64,000 nt of DNA from Gammaproteobacteria bacterium (GTDB lineage: Bacteria; Pseudomonadota; Gammaproteobacteria; Pseudomonadales; Azotimanducaceae). Location: assembly GCA_026707905.1 (NCBI GenBank), contig JAPOVY010000103.1:1-64000 (forward strand), read 5' to 3'. This document shows, piece by piece, positions 34,633-44,509 of the stretch (within the stretch, counting starts at the first letter, position 1; every line of letters starts with the position of its first letter). The notes beneath the pieces were generated by a model. That model was not told the DNA's origin. It worked only from the letters and a program-made list of their open reading frames with translations, and did no database searches. Made by a program: the position numbers and the translations under genes.

Positions 34633-36996
34633 TTACTCAGATCGCTCAAACGGCCCGATCACCGGAGACGACGTACCTACGAAGCGGTTGTCGGTAACTT
34701 GCGTTTTCGGTTCGCCGACCGTTTCGATGACTCGAATAGGCGCGCTATTTGCGAATTCGTTTCTACGAATGCTTGTAGACTGCGCGCCGTGCAACCAAAT
34801 CGATCCATTCGTCCTATTCCGTTTGCCACGCCCAACCGAATCAAATGCGTTACCTGCGACCAAAACGTGCGGTCCGAACGTACTCTCATCCGTGCCGCCA
34901 CGGTAAATACTCACTACGCTACCGTCGATGTTCCTGAACGACGAACCAGTGATACCTGCGTATTCGACGTTGTAAATCCCCAAGTCATCGTTTTCTTGAT
35001 CCATTTGTAGTACGTGACCGGTTATGTTTTCGAAGTGCGAATCGACGATCATCACTAAATCGGCGAACGTGTGTTTCGTCAGCGAAAACACATTGAATGA
35101 ATGATTAACGTTCAAGTCTCGTATAGTCGAGGAATCGATAACTAAGGCATAGTTGCTTAACATCGAATGACGACGTGTGCGAATCAGTGAGTTACCCGCC
35201 ATATCAGGTGCAAGATGCCCAGACAACGTCAGACCTTTGAGCCTCAAACTACCGCCGTCACTCAACTCGAACAACGAACTTCGCTCAAACCGGATCTCGG
35301 GCACCATGTCGGGCATTGCTTCAAAGGTATACGGACGGTCGATCACAAGCGTAGATGACTCAAGATAGCTGCCGCCCCATAGCACGAACCTACCGCCAAG
35401 TTTTGAGCGCACCAATGCTTGCGATAACACGTCTTCACCGGGTTGTAGGAAGACGACATCACCACGATCGAAGCCGGGAAAAAACGAAGGTGTCGGGTTC
35501 CACGTTAGGTCCTCTGCAGTAGCTATATCTTCAGAAGCTTCATTTTTAGTACTTTGTGCGAATTCGTAGACCTCGCCCAGTTTAGGTTTGGGATACCAGG
35601 TTGGTCCCGTCTCGTCCTTCGGTACGACGCTCAGTTTGGTATCAACACCGACATCACGCAGGTTTTCGTCATCGGGATACAAGAGTCCGTTCTTTCCCAT
35701 GCGCATCGTGAAATCCGTTGTCTTAAAACCACGATGTAACGCGGTTTTCGGGCGGACATTCGTGACGTTTTCAAGCAACTCGATCCCACTGATATCGTCG
35801 TGTATTGAGACGATGTCCTTACCGATCGTGTTGTAAAGAAGATTTCGTCGAAACGTTGTGCTGATCGGTGGAGCAGAACGCTCCGCATCAGCACCGGCAG
35901 CCAGTTCGACATGGTGGCTACTGATGATTGAGTTGTTCTCGATCGTCGAGTCTTCAACCTGGTGATATCGATTAATTGGCGAATTCGGCACACCATTCAT
36001 GATCACCAAAGCGCCGCCGAACCGGTGTCCCGTTAAACCTGATAGATAGTTATTGCGAACCAACTGACGTTTGTTAATGACTCGAATACCGCCCGTGTGA
36101 GCCACTTGGTTGCCAAGAAAGACGTTGTTTTCAATAACGTTGTCGTTGCCATGTCGGAGCGTTAAAGTGCCTTGCGATTCGAAGAACACATTGTTCACGA
36201 ACCGATTGCTTCCGGATTTATTAGAAACAATCTCCACCTCACCATTACATCGGTCGAAGTAGTTCGATTCAACAACCGTGAACGAATTCGACATGGAGTA
36301 ATGACTCGTCCCGATTCTCAGCGTTTCGCCGCCATTCGAACCAAGTATTGGACGATGTCCGAAGTAGTTATGGTCGATTCGATGGTGGTTTTCCTGGCTT
36401 GCTGGCGAGTCCAAGCGAACCGCCATCGTCACACCCTTGTTGCTCTTCCCCGCAAGGTAGTTGTGGTCGAATCGGTTGTGTTTGCCATACATCATCACCC
36501 AAAAATCCGTTTCGTGTCGTTCAGGATTGTTAAAGTGATCGATCACGATTTCGGTGATGCGAGAATGGTTGGCAAGCTTCTCTTTTGATCGGCGGAACGA
36601 AACAACGGTATTGGTAGGTGTGTAACCGTCCTTAAACACCAACCCGCTTACGACTACGTGTTCCCCTGCAATCCTTAGGTTGGATTTCCCAGAAATAACA
36701 ACCTCGCCTTTATTTTGGGCGGTAAGCGTGATCGGCGCATCAGGTGTTCCTTTACCCTCGAAAACGATTTCGAAATCTCGCCATACACCGTCGGCGAGAA
36801 CGATCGTATCGCCAGGTTTGAGATCCTCTGTCGCCGTAAGAAACTCGTTCTGATTCGTGACAAGCGTTTCACCCATCAAGCCTGTTGCTAAGATCAAGCA
36901 AACTGATGCTGAATATTGTTTTAGAAAAAACGAATTTGAATGCTCAGTTCGGGTCGACGTGTTTAACCATTGCTTACGAAAGTACTCGAATTCCAT
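34633..36996 (-). CDS. Alginate (polymannuronate) lyase, polysaccharide lyase family 6
   Basis: 787 residues. After a signal-like segment (SASVCLILATGLMGETLVT) lies a parallel beta-helix of the chondroitinase B/PL6 type, about residues 50-420. The catalytic pair is the Lys in EIVSNKSGSNRF and the Arg in LTLRHGNDN, preceded by NGGETLRIGTSHYS. A second right-handed repeat domain occupies about 500-787, as in two-domain PL6 enzymes. It cleaves polymannuronate or mixed alginate by beta-elimination, giving oligomers for PL17. The cluster order regulator, PL6, PL17, MFS supports the assignment. The gap to the regulator gene is 18 bases. Confidence 0.92.
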   Translation of the reverse strand: MEFEYFRKQWLNTSTRTEHSNSFFLKQYSASVCLILATGLMGETLVTNQNEFLTATEDLKPGDTIVLADGVWRDFEIVFEGKGTPDAPITLTAQNKGEVVISGKSNLRIAGEHVVVSGLVFKDGYTPTNTVVSFRRSKEKLANHSRITEIVIDHFNNPERHETDFWVMMYGKHNRFDHNYLAGKSNKGVTMAVRLDSPASQENHHRIDHNYFGHRPILGSNGGETLRIGTSHYSMSNSFTVVESNYFDRCNGEVEIVSNKSGSNRFVNNVFFESQGTLTLRHGNDNVIENNVFLGNQVAHTGGIRVINKRQLVRNNYLSGLTGHRFGGALVIMNGVPNSPINRYHQVEDSTIENNSIISSHHVELAAGADAERSAPPISTTFRRNLLYNTIGKDIVSIHDDISGIELLENVTNVRPKTALHRGFKTTDFTMRMGKNGLLYPDDENLRDVGVDTKLSVVPKDETGPTWYPKPKLGEVYEFAQSTKNEASEDIATAEDLTWNPTPSFFPGFDRGDVVFLQPGEDVLSQALVRSKLGGRFVLWGGSYLESSTLVIDRPYTFEAMPDMVPEIRFERSSLFELSDGGSLRLKGLTLSGHLAPDMAGNSLIRTRRHSMLSNYALVIDSSTIRDLNVNHSFNVFSLTKHTFADLVMIVDSHFENITGHVLQMDQENDDLGIYNVEYAGITGSSFRNIDGSVVSIYRGGTDESTFGPHVLVAGNAFDSVGRGKRNRTNGSIWLHGAQSTSIRRNEFANSAPIRVIETVGEPKTQVTDNRFVGTSSPVIGPFERSE

Positions 36997-37014
36997 ATTT
37001 ATGTTTGGATTAGG

Positions 37015-37788
37015 CTATTCTGTTACTGCGTCTTGATGTATCGATCGAACCGCTGGATTCATTAGAAAGCGTTGCCGCTCCTCGTCTGCTTGCCTTCGCG
37101 CCGCTTCAATCGCTTGGGCAGTCGAAACGTCCAACATCGACTCTAGAAGTCGAAAGAAATGGGCGCGCATCGCAATACGTGCCTGCATCGGATCTCGACG
37201 TTTAAGCGCATTCAAAATATCTAAGTGTTCCTTTCCTCTGGGACCCGTGTCCTGTAGGCAAACTGCGCTATATACCCGCTTCACTGATTCGACTTCATTT
37301 CGTATGCGCCAGAACATTCTGACCGTATGTAGTATCGCGGCGTTGCGAGATGCGGTCGCGATGACCAAATGGAAGTCTCGATCAGCGACATCTGCGGCCG
37401 TTTCGTGATCAGGTAACGATTGGTTCATCACAGCGATGCACTGCTCGAGTTCCGACAGTTCTCGATCAGTTATGTGAACCGCGGCTAACGCTGCCGCTTC
37501 AGACTCGAGCAATGACCGCGCTTCCGTTAGTTCTAATGCGGTGATATCTGGCAGCACTTCGTCGGAGCGAGAGCTAGAGGCTTGTCCTACCACGTACGCA
37601 CCTGACCCCGACTTGACTTCGACTATTCCTAATGCTTGCAGTTCCGCCTCGGCTTGACGAATCGTTGCGCGGCTGACACCGAAAGATTCTGCTAACTCTC
37701 TTTCCGTGGGTAAGCGAGATCCGGCGTCGAGTTCGTTACACTCAATAAGTGTTCGGATCCGCGTAGCAATGTCTTGGTATTTCTTCAA
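37015..37788 (-). CDS. GntR-family (FadR subfamily) transcriptional regulator of the alginate locus
   Basis: 257 residues. The winged helix-turn-helix lies at residues 8-75 (IRTLIECNELDAGSRLPTERE, then SFGVSRATIRQAEAELQALG). The FCD helical ligand domain follows (about 95-230), with conserved Asp/His positions (DFHLVIATASRNAAILHTV, HLDILNALKRRD) that usually bind a metal and a sugar acid. It heads the lyase operon, 18 bases before PL6. FadR-type sites TNGTNNNACNA are expected, and two matching sequences lie upstream of the TonB receptor (41009-41055). It probably represses the locus until an alginate-derived uronate binds. Confidence 0.92.
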   Translation of the reverse strand: MKKYQDIATRIRTLIECNELDAGSRLPTERELAESFGVSRATIRQAEAELQALGIVEVKSGSGAYVVGQASSSRSDEVLPDITALELTEARSLLESEAAALAAVHITDRELSELEQCIAVMNQSLPDHETAADVADRDFHLVIATASRNAAILHTVRMFWRIRNEVESVKRVYSAVCLQDTGPRGKEHLDILNALKRRDPMQARIAMRAHFFRLLESMLDVSTAQAIEAARRQADEERQRFLMNPAVRSIHQDAVTE

Positions 37789-37932
37789 TGCTCGAACGTC
37801 AATCTGATATTCATGTTTCTAATCCACCGTTACGCTTCGATGAGATTAACATTCATGGTAGGGCTCCGTCGCGAACGCAGGATCACGGTTCGGATGTGAG
37901 AAACGTTCACGACTGGAGCCTTTGAATCTAAT

Positions 37933-40900
37933 CTACATCTTGACCCTGAACCCGAGAAACATTCGTGGGCCGTAGCTGTTCAGCTCCGTGAGGTAGCCAC
38001 GGATAGGAATGAACTGTGTTTTAGGTTCGTCGAGCAGATTGATTGCCTCGAATCTGAACGTAATCTTGTCCGACACCTTGTACGTCACGCGAGCCTCTAA
38101 AACCTCGTTGTCCCCTACATAGCGAATAAGGCCTGGCGAACTGATAAACTGCTGAAAGTACTCCGTTCGGTTCTTGTAGATCAACTGCAGGTCCAGGTTT
38201 CCGATGTCGTAGTAAAGTTGAGACGACACCACGCGTTCTGAAAAGCCGAACAGGTTGGCTGGTTGGACAATCCCTACGCGTTCAGATACTACATTGCCTG
38301 CTTCATCAAGCACACGTGACGCGCCAAAGTTCTGATCCTCGAATTCGAAGTCAGAATCCGCGAGGTTCATACTGATTTTCGTACCTAGTCCACTCAAGAA
38401 TCCTGGCAGGTAGTTGAACGAATGGGCTAACGTCATTTCAACTCCGGTGAGCGTACTCTCTTCCTCATCAGTACGAGACGTCGTCACATCCGCCGCGAAA
38501 TCCTGTCCGTCGATCGTGAAATTCTCAACACGTTGTGCGTTTTCGAAACCACCGAGGAACCGTTTGTAATACGCACCTACCGCGAAAATCGAATCTTCGT
38601 TTGGATACCACTCGACCGCGAAATCCAAATTCCAAGATGTCAGCGGAAGTAGATCAGGGTTACCCGAGGCGTTTGCGGTCCCGACCAAATCCGCAATCGA
38701 AGTAGCATCATCGTCGTCAACTGTTAGACGCCTACCAAATCCGAGATCCGCTGGATCTGGACGTGACAAACCGCGGAAAACACCCGCTCTGACGAGTATG
38801 TCGTCGCTCCAGTCCATCACCATCGTGACGCTTGGGAGCAACTCGGTATACCTTGATCCACCAACAACTTCTGTAAACGAACCTGAATCTTCGTTGACCG
38901 TGATTGTGTCATCTTCATTCCGCGTTGTTGTGAAAATCGTGCGCAATCCAGTCGAGTCGACATCCGTACTTACAACACGAACACCGAAATTGCCGCGCAC
39001 GGGACGACCAGAAAACTCCGTTTCGTAGTTTGCTTGGAGGTAACCGGCGAGTGTGTTCTCCTCGACGTCGACGTTTTGAACCGATGGCTGTGGTGACGGC
39101 CATGGTGGTACAACACCACCAACAAACTCTCGAACAAGGCAGAGAGGATCGAACGTCGCCCAGGTGTCGCCTGTACCCGAACTAATGACGTTCCCGTTCT
39201 CGTCTACGTTTGTAATGAGCGTTTGGCCATTTGCAGGTTCAGAAAGGAATCCATTCTCGGGAAATACTTCATTGCGACACGCCAAACTTGCCCCTTCAAT
39301 CGCAGCATCAGCGAACGTTCGTTGATCCCGAACACGAGGGAAACTCGTGTATGTAAGCGACGAATAGCGTAATCCGCCTTCTACGCTAGTCAATGCACCC
39401 GAATCCAAGTCGTAATCAAAGTCACCACGTAGTGCTTTAATCGAATTGTCACGTGCTTGATTGAGGTCAATTCGTGTTCGCGCAGAATCCGCAAACAAAT
39501 CATGATTCGTGACGTCGAAATTTCGAATTCTTACGGTCATGACCTTCGACGGTGAGCCTCGCAGTGTATACCAAGCTCTTGGTCGGTCAGTATCGGCGGG
39601 GACATCGTTGCCAAAGATATCGTTGTCCTCCGACTGCAATCGCGTCTGGAGAATGTGTTCTCGACGCGATGTATCGGAGAACGAGAGATCAAACGAAATA
39701 TCCAGACGATCATTCACGGGATGTGCTACGCTAATGCCACTACCGATGTATTCTTCCAAACGCTCTTGATATTGGCTATGTGTCTCTACACGTCCTTCGT
39801 TGATGAAGCCACCGACTGCGCCATCAGTCCCGAAAACTAGACTGTCAGCGGTGAGTCCACTCGTCATGCGTCGATGCTCTGCAAAAACTAGGTCATTTCG
39901 GATTTCCGAAAATACGCGATCGGAATACTGGAAATCGAAGTTAATGTCAGTACCCGCATTCGTTTGATACTGAAGTGCGGTGAACACAGACTCGCGATCG
40001 TCATCTGTAATGTTCTGACGATACGAGCGTGAGCTCGGCACGAAAATGAACCGGGCATTCGCATCAGGAGCGACGCCTGTTGCGGGATCGACGACTAAAT
40101 TCAGATTGCCGGATCCGCTGTCGCAATTTCCGCTTGAACTTCGATACACACCACCAGATACATTAGGGTCATTGCGACAATCCCTATAGCCACTGCTTGA
40201 TCGGTACTCCTGTTCGGGATTCGTCGTTACGTTAGACTGCACGCCGAATGAAAAACCGAAACGATTGCCGTCGTCCAAGTCGAACTGATCAATGTAACTA
40301 AGCGTGATACGTCTGCCGATATCTGTTTCAGCGATGTTGATATTGCTGTTATCTGGATTACGATTGAATTTCACATCAGATTGGAATCGCTGCTTACCAT
40401 ATTCGAGCGGTTTCAACGTTGCAAGTGAGATCTGCCCCGATACACCCCCTTCGATCAAGCTCGCGTTCTGAGTCTTATAGATTTGCAGCTTGTTGAAGAG
40501 TTCAGATGGGAACTGGCTGAAATTGACCGATCGGTCGCCACTGCCGTTCGTCGCTTCCCTACCATTGATCGTCGTAGCACCAAGAAACGGTCCCATCCCG
40601 CGGATGGATATTTCCGTCGCGCCACCTTGTTCGCGATGAGAAGCAGCACTCGTTAACGTTTCAAGCGCTTCGCCGATGGACAGAGCGGGGATGTCACCGA
40701 TGTCATCTGCAGACAGGGCTTCGACGATTTGGTCTGAATTCCGCTTAACAGCGATCGAATTCTGAATCGTCGCTCGCGAACCGGTGACGACAATTTCTTC
40801 AATCACCTCCTCTTCCGCCACTTCCTCCTCCTGTGCGAATACAGAAACAGACGACGTTAACGAAAGCGACAATGCCCCTAGAACGACAATGGACCATTGG

Positions 40901-40956
40901 CTAAATGAGTTCAGCTTAGGACGGAGATTGGACCGACCTCGCGCGTATCTCCCCAT
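37933..40956 (-). CDS. TonB-dependent receptor, alginate oligomer uptake (inferred)
   Basis: 1007 residues. A signal peptide ends SVSVFAQE. The TonB box region is EEIVVTGSR, the plug starts IGDIPALSIGEALETLT and includes EISIRGMGPFLGATTINGRE, and the rest is a 22-strand barrel ending in FRVKM with an aromatic near the C terminus. GREATNGSGDRS and LIEGGVSGQISLAT are typical of the carbohydrate-specific subgroup. It actively imports oligosaccharide across the outer membrane using TonB energy. Substrate is inferred from the lyase genes 145 bases downstream and the operators 53-99 bases upstream. Confidence 0.9.
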   Translation of the reverse strand: MGRYARGRSNLRPKLNSFSQWSIVVLGALSLSLTSSVSVFAQEEEVAEEEVIEEIVVTGSRATIQNSIAVKRNSDQIVEALSADDIGDIPALSIGEALETLTSAASHREQGGATEISIRGMGPFLGATTINGREATNGSGDRSVNFSQFPSELFNKLQIYKTQNASLIEGGVSGQISLATLKPLEYGKQRFQSDVKFNRNPDNSNINIAETDIGRRITLSYIDQFDLDDGNRFGFSFGVQSNVTTNPEQEYRSSSGYRDCRNDPNVSGGVYRSSSGNCDSGSGNLNLVVDPATGVAPDANARFIFVPSSRSYRQNITDDDRESVFTALQYQTNAGTDINFDFQYSDRVFSEIRNDLVFAEHRRMTSGLTADSLVFGTDGAVGGFINEGRVETHSQYQERLEEYIGSGISVAHPVNDRLDISFDLSFSDTSRREHILQTRLQSEDNDIFGNDVPADTDRPRAWYTLRGSPSKVMTVRIRNFDVTNHDLFADSARTRIDLNQARDNSIKALRGDFDYDLDSGALTSVEGGLRYSSLTYTSFPRVRDQRTFADAAIEGASLACRNEVFPENGFLSEPANGQTLITNVDENGNVISSGTGDTWATFDPLCLVREFVGGVVPPWPSPQPSVQNVDVEENTLAGYLQANYETEFSGRPVRGNFGVRVVSTDVDSTGLRTIFTTTRNEDDTITVNEDSGSFTEVVGGSRYTELLPSVTMVMDWSDDILVRAGVFRGLSRPDPADLGFGRRLTVDDDDATSIADLVGTANASGNPDLLPLTSWNLDFAVEWYPNEDSIFAVGAYYKRFLGGFENAQRVENFTIDGQDFAADVTTSRTDEEESTLTGVEMTLAHSFNYLPGFLSGLGTKISMNLADSDFEFEDQNFGASRVLDEAGNVVSERVGIVQPANLFGFSERVVSSQLYYDIGNLDLQLIYKNRTEYFQQFISSPGLIRYVGDNEVLEARVTYKVSDKITFRFEAINLLDEPKTQFIPIRGYLTELNSYGPRMFLGFRVKM

Positions 40957-41008
40957 AGGAAATCCCCTAGCACAAGTTTCTAGACCAAGTTATATACCAA
41001 AATGAGTA

Positions 41009-41055
41009 AATTGTCGACCAATTTCAGCCAAATTCACCTAAATTGGTTCGACCAA
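41009..41055. promoter_or_regulatory. Two palindromic GntR/FadR-like operator sites
   Basis: AATTGTCGACCAATT (41009-41023) and TTGGTTCGACCAA (41043-41055) are near-perfect palindromes. The second fits the FadR-subfamily consensus TNGTNNNACNA (TGGT-TCG-ACCA). Their centres are 33 bases apart, about three helical turns, on the same face of DNA. They lie just upstream of the TonB receptor start, so they probably bind the GntR regulator encoded at 37015. Inference from the consensus, not tested. Confidence 0.6.
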
Positions 41056-41205
41056 AAGACTCATATTCAAGAGATTCGCGTTCGTTATCCGCAGATTTGG
41101 ATCGTTCTAAGACGCTCGTTTGGCTTAGATTTCAGGATCGAACCCAATAGTTGAGGTCGTACCGTTGACGTTCTGCGTTGCTGTTCTTGTCGTTGGAGTT
41201 TTAGA

Positions 41206-42000
41206 TCAATTCAGAATTTGGTCACCATCTGATCGTTCGGGTAGCTGTGCAAGATTCCGATCGATCATCGCGATGGTCGATTCATCGCTTAGAAAACCCC
41301 TAGCGATCTTTAGTTCGGACCTCGCCGCGCCATAGTCGCCCATCGACGCCCAGGCTTCAGCACGTTTAAAGTGAGGAAACCAATCATCAGGTTCGATTAA
41401 TTCCATATAGTCCACAAACTCCAAACGTCGTACTACATCGCCTTTTGCCGACGCGACCTCCTGAAGATTATTGAACATGCGTTTCAAGATATCTGAGTTA
41501 CTCGCTAATTCGGGTCTGTCAGGCACATCAATGTTGCGTTTTTTTAAGTTTGACGTGAATTCTTCATAGTTCAGAATACTAAAGTCGATCGGATTCACGA
41601 TCGTATCATCGACCTGTGCTAGAAACACTCCTGGAAAGTTCACGCCATGGCTGGTCAAACTGAGGTGAGCAGTTACGCCGAGAATGATCGCGACGTATGT
41701 GATCGGAATTCCTTCCTTCGACGCTAATACATGCGCTATATCACTATTAACGTATTCGTGGAAGTTATCCTCATCAACACGTTTAAATCCCTCGTCGTGA
41801 AATACCTTCAGCATCGCTTCGACAGACTCTCCGCGCTTCTGGATCTCCTCCGCGAGGTAGAGCAAACGCGAATCAACATCCGCCAGATCAGAATCCGGAT
41901 TCAACACACGAGAAACCGCTTTCGCGCCGAGCAACAGATCTTCACTACCCGCTTCGACGCACTGAAGTAGCTCTTTGGAGTATGGGAGGGATTGAGTCAT
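41206..42000 (-). CDS. SirB1-like transglutaminase-type protein
   Basis: 264 residues. Residues about 30-150 resemble the SirB1 N-terminal (transglutaminase-like) domain: LADVDSRLLYLAEEIQKRG, then EGIPITYVAIILGVTAHLSL and HGVNFPGVFLAQ. The C-terminal part is TPR-like (DWFPHFKRAEAWASMGDYGAARSEL). The cysteine expected in a working transglutaminase is not evident in the GIPI region, so catalytic activity is uncertain. The family is often a regulator or of unknown role. It is monocistronic by appearance and about 250 bases upstream of the TonB receptor start on the same strand. Confidence 0.7.
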   Translation of the reverse strand: MTQSLPYSKELLQCVEAGSEDLLLGAKAVSRVLNPDSDLADVDSRLLYLAEEIQKRGESVEAMLKVFHDEGFKRVDEDNFHEYVNSDIAHVLASKEGIPITYVAIILGVTAHLSLTSHGVNFPGVFLAQVDDTIVNPIDFSILNYEEFTSNLKKRNIDVPDRPELASNSDILKRMFNNLQEVASAKGDVVRRLEFVDYMELIEPDDWFPHFKRAEAWASMGDYGAARSELKIARGFLSDESTIAMIDRNLAQLPERSDGDQILN

Positions 42001-42406
42001 CGCCTATGCGCCAAGCAAGACTGATGGTGCGTGATGCGAACTCTTTAAGGCGAGTTGGCACGCGTTATTTCTATTATCACCGTATTCCAATCTAAGTCCA
42101 TGAAGGCAATGCACCAAGCTCACCTGACGCCGTATACATGAGAGATTCATTTCGTAATTAGACGTTCATCGACGTTTGTCGAGTAAATCAAAGTCTCGTT
42201 ACTTGAACGTTAGGTACGTGAAGCGATCATCTTGACGTGCTGCTATGGTCCTACTAACTCACATTACTCCTTTCCACTATGCTCTGATGGAAGCAATGGA
42301 AAAACGTTTTCGATCATATGACAGAGAACCGGTTCAACGTAACTACGCGGGATTGACATAACCCGATATTCCTACAGGACCTCTGAAATGAACGAGGGAA
42401 GAATTA
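42001..42406. other. Intergenic region, no gene seen
   Basis: About 400 bases between the SirB1-like gene and the Fic remnant. I see no plausible ORF, tRNA or clear hairpin. It must contain the promoter of the SirB1-like gene, read leftward. Confidence 0.4.
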
Positions 42407-42954
42407 GTGAATGAAGATCGATCGGAAATCGAGTTCGCGATATTTTCAGCTCGAAAGATTGTCGACGAAGCGGTCTTTAGGCGCATATGTAGTTCTGCGT
42501 GGTTTTCACACTCATTACACGGTTCCGTGGTGAACACGAAGCACTCGAGTCGGGAGTATTCCGATCCCGACCTGTCCAGATATCGGGAACTGACTACATG
42601 CCTCCCAACCCCTCGGATCTAAAAGACCGATTCGATACATTGATTACGCGCGCAGCCGCTTCAAGCAATCCCCTTGAACAAGCAATCGATGTGTTTTTGG
42701 AATGTTCACGCAGCCAGTTCTTCTTTGACTGCAACAAGCGTATGGGTCAGTTTCTGATGAACGGAATACTTCTGTCGAACGGTCACCATATTGTGACGAT
42801 TCCAGCCATAAAAAAACAGCAATACGACCAATATATGCTGAGCTACTACGATTCAGGAGATGCGGAAGCAATCAGCCAGTTTATAGAGCAATGCCAGATT
42901 AGCCTGGCAGAGGGACTGGAGAGATCATCGAAACGCGGATCCATAAAGGATTAA
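42407..42954 (+). pseudogene. Fic/Doc-type protein, N terminus frameshifted and motif degenerate
   Basis: The frame ending at 42954 (about 150 residues from GTG 42499) reads VFRSRPVQISGTDYMPPNP, the usual pre-motif of Fic proteins. It continues QAIDVFLECSRSQFFFDCNKRMGQFLMNGILLSNGH, the Fic helix. The canonical motif HxFx(D/E)GNG(K/R) is altered: the leading His is absent and the GNG is CNK. Upstream, the first 90 bases of the protein appear in another frame (42407-42500, MNEDRSEIEFAIFSARKIVDE), so the N-terminal domain is probably frameshifted. AMPylation by such a motif is unlikely. The alternative is a small GNKR-type relative. Confidence 0.5.
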
Positions 42955-43285
42955 TAAGATGTTTCGACCGAGAACCCACCGAATGATCTCTATCGCCTGC
43001 ATACCCATCTAGAATGCTAGCAATCCTCGCTCACTCGTACAGCTAAACGAATTACCCGACACACGTCGTTCCGATATTGGGTATTGAGACACCTCCCCAC
43101 GAAGTGAATATCGCAACGCTTTTGTGAAGACGAGAGCGATCAGTCCATTCGTCTATCTAGCGATAGGAAGCCGCTCGTCCGAGTACGCACTGAATAAAAT
43201 CCAAGCGACAGAAGTGTGTGAATGCTGATTGACGCTCACGTATCAAACTGATCTACTTTAACCATAGTTTCTCGGTCGCAAAACA
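42955..43285. other. Intergenic region, no gene seen
   Basis: About 330 bases before the CaiB-type gene. I see no supported ORF or RNA. The last 60 bases are AT-rich and probably contain the promoter of the downstream transferase operon. Confidence 0.4.
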
Positions 43286-44503
43286 ATGCCTGCACTCGAC
43301 GGAATCCGTATTCTCGACATGACGCAATACGAGGCTGGGACCTCGTGCACACAAGCGCTCGCGTGGCTTGGTGCGGATGTAGTCAAGATCGAACCACCCG
43401 AATATGGCGATCCCGGAAGAGGCGTCGGTCGAACGTCAAATATCGACTATTCACAGTATTTCTGCGCTTGGAATGCAAATAAGCGCAGTGTCGCACTGAA
43501 CCTGAGAAGCGAACGTGGTCGCAAGCTTTTGCTGCAGTTGGCTCGGAACTTTGATGTATTTGTGGAAAACTACGGTCCCGGCGTCACGGAAAAGCTCGAT
43601 ATCGGGTACGACGTGTTAAGTAAAGTCAATCCCACGATCATTTACGCAAGGATCAAAGGATTCGGCGTAGACGGACCTTATTCCGGATTTCGATGTATGG
43701 ACATGATTGCGCAAGCTGCAGCTGGCGCGTTTTCCATCACCGGAGAAGCCGATGGACCGCCTATGATGCCTGGTCCAACCACGGGAGACTCCGGTACGGG
43801 AGTACAGGCTGCGATGGCCATTCTTGCTGCATATATTCAGCGACAACGAACCGGTGAAGGCCAGGAAATCGAGTTGTCGATGCAGGAGGCTATGGCCTAT
43901 TACGTCCGAACTCGAGCATACATCGGTTCAGCATGGGGTACTAAAGCAACACAGCGTAGCGGCAATGCCGGTGGTCTACCACCAGTGAACATATACCCGT
44001 GTAAACCGTTTGGACCCAATGATTACATCTATTTAATGCCAGTTAATGCAGGACATTGGGACGCCCTCTGTGCGGGTATGGACCGACCGGATTTACTCGT
44101 CGATCCGCGCTTCGAAGACATGCGGTCGCGGATCCAAAATGGCGCGGAACTCTATGCCGAAATCACGGATTGGTGTAGTACTCGAACGAAGTACGAAGCT
44201 ATGGAAGCGATCGCGGGCGCTGGTGTACCGTGTTCAGCATGTTTAGACACCGCGGAACTACACCATGACAAACACCTGAAAGCACGTGGGTTCATTCACG
44301 AGTTGGAATTACCTGTACATGGCAAGGTACCTATGCTCGGATTTGCGCCACGTCTTTCAAAGTCTGATTTTGAAATGACCCGACCACCCCATCTAGGAGA
44401 ACATACCAACGACGTTTTGGCCGAGGAACTTGGACTTGGCGACGCGGAACTGGACGCGCTTCGAACGGATGGATCAATAGGAGATCCGACACGTTTCACC
44501 TAG
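43286..44503 (+). CDS. CaiB/BaiF family (class III) CoA transferase
   Basis: 405 residues. The N terminus (PALDGIRILDMTQYEAGT, then LAWLGADVVKIEPPEYGDPGR) and GFGVDGPYSGFRCMDMIAQA are the family pattern. The active aspartate is in GPTTGDSGTG, about residue 168. Members transfer CoA between carboxylic acids through a ping-pong-like aspartyl-CoA intermediate. The substrate cannot be named from sequence, and no matching degradation genes are adjacent. It is six bases upstream of a TonB-dependent receptor, so transport and activation of one compound are probably linked. Confidence 0.9.
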   Translation: MPALDGIRILDMTQYEAGTSCTQALAWLGADVVKIEPPEYGDPGRGVGRTSNIDYSQYFCAWNANKRSVALNLRSERGRKLLLQLARNFDVFVENYGPGVTEKLDIGYDVLSKVNPTIIYARIKGFGVDGPYSGFRCMDMIAQAAAGAFSITGEADGPPMMPGPTTGDSGTGVQAAMAILAAYIQRQRTGEGQEIELSMQEAMAYYVRTRAYIGSAWGTKATQRSGNAGGLPPVNIYPCKPFGPNDYIYLMPVNAGHWDALCAGMDRPDLLVDPRFEDMRSRIQNGAELYAEITDWCSTRTKYEAMEAIAGAGVPCSACLDTAELHHDKHLKARGFIHELELPVHGKVPMLGFAPRLSKSDFEMTRPPHLGEHTNDVLAEELGLGDAELDALRTDGSIGDPTRFT

Positions 44504-44509
44504 ATCGAG

